DNA from: an uncultured Odoribacter sp.
GTDB taxonomy: Bacteria > Bacteroidota > Bacteroidia > Bacteroidales > Marinifilaceae
Reading direction: 5' to 3'
DNA: 33,050 bases
Assembly (NCBI GenBank): GCA_944321145.1
Contig: CALUKF010000035.1
Coordinates: 1-33,050 of the forward strand
Shown: positions 31,127-33,050 of the stretch, piece after piece
Layout: the number at the start of each line of letters is the position of its first letter
Position numbering within the stretch: position 1 is the first letter of the stretch
Program-made: the position numbers and the translations under genes
The notes under the pieces: model-generated
Told to the model about the DNA's origin: nothing
Database searches by the model: none
What the model saw: the letters and a program-made list of their open reading frames with translations, nothing else

Positions 31127-32770
31127 ATGATTAAAAGATTTGTATTGTTATGGGCTGTGGCAGTTTCGTGCTTGTTAGCCTGTGAAGATAATGAACCGGA
31201 ATATCTTTTTGACGAATCTCCGGAAACGCGCATTGCGCAAAAAATCAATGAGTATTCAGATGTGTTGACTGCCCCGGAAAATGGCTGGATTGGTTATTAT
31301 ACTTCTGTCAATAATGTAGGTGGATTTGCTGTATTGTTGAAATTTGGAGAGGATGGGAATGTGACAATCAAGAACGAAGCAGTGGGATTTGCCAATATTG
31401 CCGAGAAAGAGGAAACTGTGCCTTGGCGAGTTGGTGTGACACAGCATCCGGAACTGGTATTTGAATCGGCTTGTATTTTTACTGAATGGCATGGCATTGC
31501 TTTTGAGACTGCTTCGGGCTATAGCATGGGTGGCGGAGAGTTCCAATTTGTATTGGAGTCGGTGACAGACGACCAAATTATCCTGCGCAGCAAGACCGAC
31601 CAAACGGATATCACTTATTTGTATTTGCGGAGGGCTGAGAGCACGGATTGGGATTTCCGAGGCATGAGTGATTTGTCAGAGAATTTGATTAATCTGGAAA
31701 CGAAGTCTATCGTAGTAAACCACAAATTGGTCGGTGACGGATTGGAAAAATTTGTTGAGTTTAGCGGTCGCGAGCGTTATTTGGTGGTAGAGGGGGAACT
31801 GGGCGAAGCAGCATTGTACCGTTATGCCATCAGCCGTACCCGCCTGATTATGTTGGATACGATTCCTTGGGGCGATAAGATGATTACGGAAATGGAGTAT
31901 GATGCACAAGCGCGGACGATAAAAGCGGCTAATGGTCTTGCCGTCCAAATGGAAACAGATGCCGAGGCAGAAAAGAACCCAACTTACCTTAGCCCGCAAT
32001 TTTTGCCGGAATTGACTACAACCAATCCTGAGGTTTTGACCGGTCCGTCATGGATTTGGGTTGGCAATCCGGAATTGGCAAAAGTGGAGAGCCTTGAAGT
32101 AATGATCAAGAATTATGATGATTTTTATGGTTTGGAATTTTTGCCAAATTTGAAATCCCTGACAATTATGGGCATTTTAGCAACAGATTCAAAGATTGAT
32201 GTATCTAAAAATAAGAAGTTGAAACGTTTGACTGTGATGATTAATCCTTTGCTAACTCACATTACTTTAGGTAATTTGGAAGAATTGGAGGAGGTTATCT
32301 TGACTTCCAATCCCATGATGAAAGAAATAGATTTGCGGTCGTGCTGTAAGAATCTGAAGGATTTTCGTGCGCACATGTGCCATCCGACCGATTTTAGCGT
32401 GAATGTAAGCGGAGCTAAGAATTTGACTTATTTTGCCGCACAGCAGAATGGATGGACAAGTTTGGATATTACCGGCTGTACGGCATTGGAGAAATTGTTG
32501 ATTAACTCGGATTCGGAAGATGATGCGAGTGTAGATGATACGTCTACCAGTACATTGGAGGATATCATCGGTCTGGACGCTTCTGTACAGAAACGATTGA
32601 CAGAATTGTTCATTCCGACATCGGCAGTGAATGGGGATAATATCAAGAAGTTCTATCAAGATTGCAAAGCGGAAGGACGCAATTTGCTGATGATGCACGG
32701 TCACTCTTTGATTAAGCCGGAAACAGATCCAGATAATATGTATAATGACAATACTTACGACCATGAATAA
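31127..32770 (+). CDS. DUF4302 lipoprotein with C-terminal leucine-rich repeats
   Basis: A 547-residue lipoprotein (lipobox CLLAC, Cys19). The N-terminal part (about 26-290) fits DUF4302: FDESPETRIAQKINEYSDVL, then NGWIGYYTSVNNVGGFAVLLKF and a beta-rich core. From about 320 to 460 leucine-rich repeats appear (LEFLPNLKSLTIMG, NKKLKRLTVMINPLLTHITLGNLEELEEVIL, CTALEKLLIN), more irregular than those of the 22347 gene. The end is acidic. DUF4302 proteins occur next to SusCD-type genes and zinc metallohydrolase lipoproteins, and their function is unknown. The LRR extension suggests a protein-binding surface. It starts 11 bases after the metallohydrolase stop, and its last 8 bases overlap the next gene's start, suggesting translational coupling. 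Confidence 0.87.
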   Translation: MIKRFVLLWAVAVSCLLACEDNEPEYLFDESPETRIAQKINEYSDVLTAPENGWIGYYTSVNNVGGFAVLLKFGEDGNVTIKNEAVGFANIAEKEETVPWRVGVTQHPELVFESACIFTEWHGIAFETASGYSMGGGEFQFVLESVTDDQIILRSKTDQTDITYLYLRRAESTDWDFRGMSDLSENLINLETKSIVVNHKLVGDGLEKFVEFSGRERYLVVEGELGEAALYRYAISRTRLIMLDTIPWGDKMITEMEYDAQARTIKAANGLAVQMETDAEAEKNPTYLSPQFLPELTTTNPEVLTGPSWIWVGNPELAKVESLEVMIKNYDDFYGLEFLPNLKSLTIMGILATDSKIDVSKNKKLKRLTVMINPLLTHITLGNLEELEEVILTSNPMMKEIDLRSCCKNLKDFRAHMCHPTDFSVNVSGAKNLTYFAAQQNGWTSLDITGCTALEKLLINSDSEDDASVDDTSTSTLEDIIGLDASVQKRLTELFIPTSAVNGDNIKKFYQDCKAEGRNLLMMHGHSLIKPETDPDNMYNDNTYDHE

Positions 32771-33050
32771 ATTATTTAATACCTTAGTAATATTTTTGTT
32801 TGCATGCTATATATTGGCTTGCAATGAGGAAGAAACTTATACGCCTGTTTATCAGGTCGCAGTAGACAAAACAAACTTGACTTTTGATTTTGGTGGCGGG
32901 GACGAGGTCATCCAACTTGAAACAGATACTGATTGGGAAATCAGTGCTGCGGGATGGCTTACCGTCTCTCCGCAAGCAGGGGAAGCAGGAAAAACAGCCG
33001 TGACTATCACGGCTCCTGCCAACTCTTTGAAGGAGGAACGCGAAATGACT
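32763..33050 (+). CDS. BACON-domain lipoprotein (3' partial)
   Basis: Ninety-six residues are visible before the window ends. The ATG at 32763 overlaps the DUF4302 stop by 8 bases. A lipobox YILAC (Cys20) closes a hydrophobic signal, followed by an acidic NEEET linker. A BACON domain begins near residue 33: VDKTNLTFDFGGGDEVIQL, then TDWEISAAGWLTVSPQAGEAGK. By analogy with the 22347 gene an LRR part may follow, but the sequence stops. It is the eighth and last visible gene of the uptake locus and probably another surface ligand-binding protein. Confidence 0.85.
   Translation, partial: MNKLFNTLVIFLFACYILACNEEETYTPVYQVAVDKTNLTFDFGGGDEVIQLETDTDWEISAAGWLTVSPQAGEAGKTAVTITAPANSLKEEREMT

Overview
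The window is a chromosomal segment of a member of the order Bacteroidales (phylum Bacteroidota). Three things point there. Promoters follow the Bacteroidetes form (-7 box TAnnTTTG, sometimes with a TTG about 19-21 bp upstream). The families are typical of the phylum: SusC/SusD, FecR with an ECF sigma factor, BACON lipoproteins, S46 dipeptidyl-peptidase, DUF4469 HU-like protein, DUF4369/thioredoxin lipoprotein, DUF4302. Lipoprotein signals are frequent. The genus cannot be read safely from the sequence. No tRNA, rRNA, CRISPR array, integrase or transposase was seen.

Layout. 1-600: 3' part of an HU-like DNA-binding protein (DUF4469). 792-4091: two tandem paralogous AAA-ATPase/PD-(D/E)XK proteins behind a 4 x 23 bp palindromic array and a duplicated leader. 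4456-7746: a secreted 1096-residue protein with two TldD/PmbA-like halves, only one of which keeps the metal-binding motif. 7943-9999 (minus): LpxH-type pyrophosphatase and a DUF4369/thioredoxin-fold lipoprotein without CXXC. 10305-15541 (minus): rlmN, a ROK repressor/kinase, a NagB-PIG-L fusion and a sugar nucleotidyltransferase, the last three looking like an amino-sugar operon. 15985-19187 (plus): S46 dipeptidyl-peptidase and ilvE. 19250-19843 (minus): a nucleoside/guanine deaminase with an export signal. 20103-21380: an AAA_14/DUF4143 ATPase. 21687 to the end: a regulated outer-membrane uptake locus of eight genes, the last cut by the window end: ECF sigma, BACON/LRR lipoprotein, FecR anti-sigma, SusC with STN domain, SusD, zinc metallohydrolase lipoprotein, DUF4302-LRR lipoprotein and a BACON lipoprotein.

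The uptake locus is the most coherent system. A FecA/FecR/FecI-type relay (SusC STN domain, FecR, ECF sigma) should switch on a SusCD importer when its ligand is present. The partner proteins are a HExxH metallohydrolase and several surface-type BACON/LRR/DUF4302 lipoproteins rather than glycoside hydrolases, so a peptide, glycopeptide or host-protein ligand is more likely than a simple glycan. A BACON/LRR lipoprotein sits between the sigma gene and the anti-sigma gene, which is unusual.

The intergenic DNA is rich in structure. Several gaps hold short repeats with an 11 bp or 23 bp period (606-689, 15684-15769, 15783-15804, 19954-20058, 21451-21532), two of them as inverted arrays around a TACCG/CGGTA core. 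Two copies of a ~160 bp multi-hairpin element (4237-4395 and 10117-10280) differ by compensatory changes in one stem. The central genes (4.4-19 kb) are visibly richer in G+C at third positions than the uptake locus after 21.7 kb, which favours TTG, GAA and AAT.
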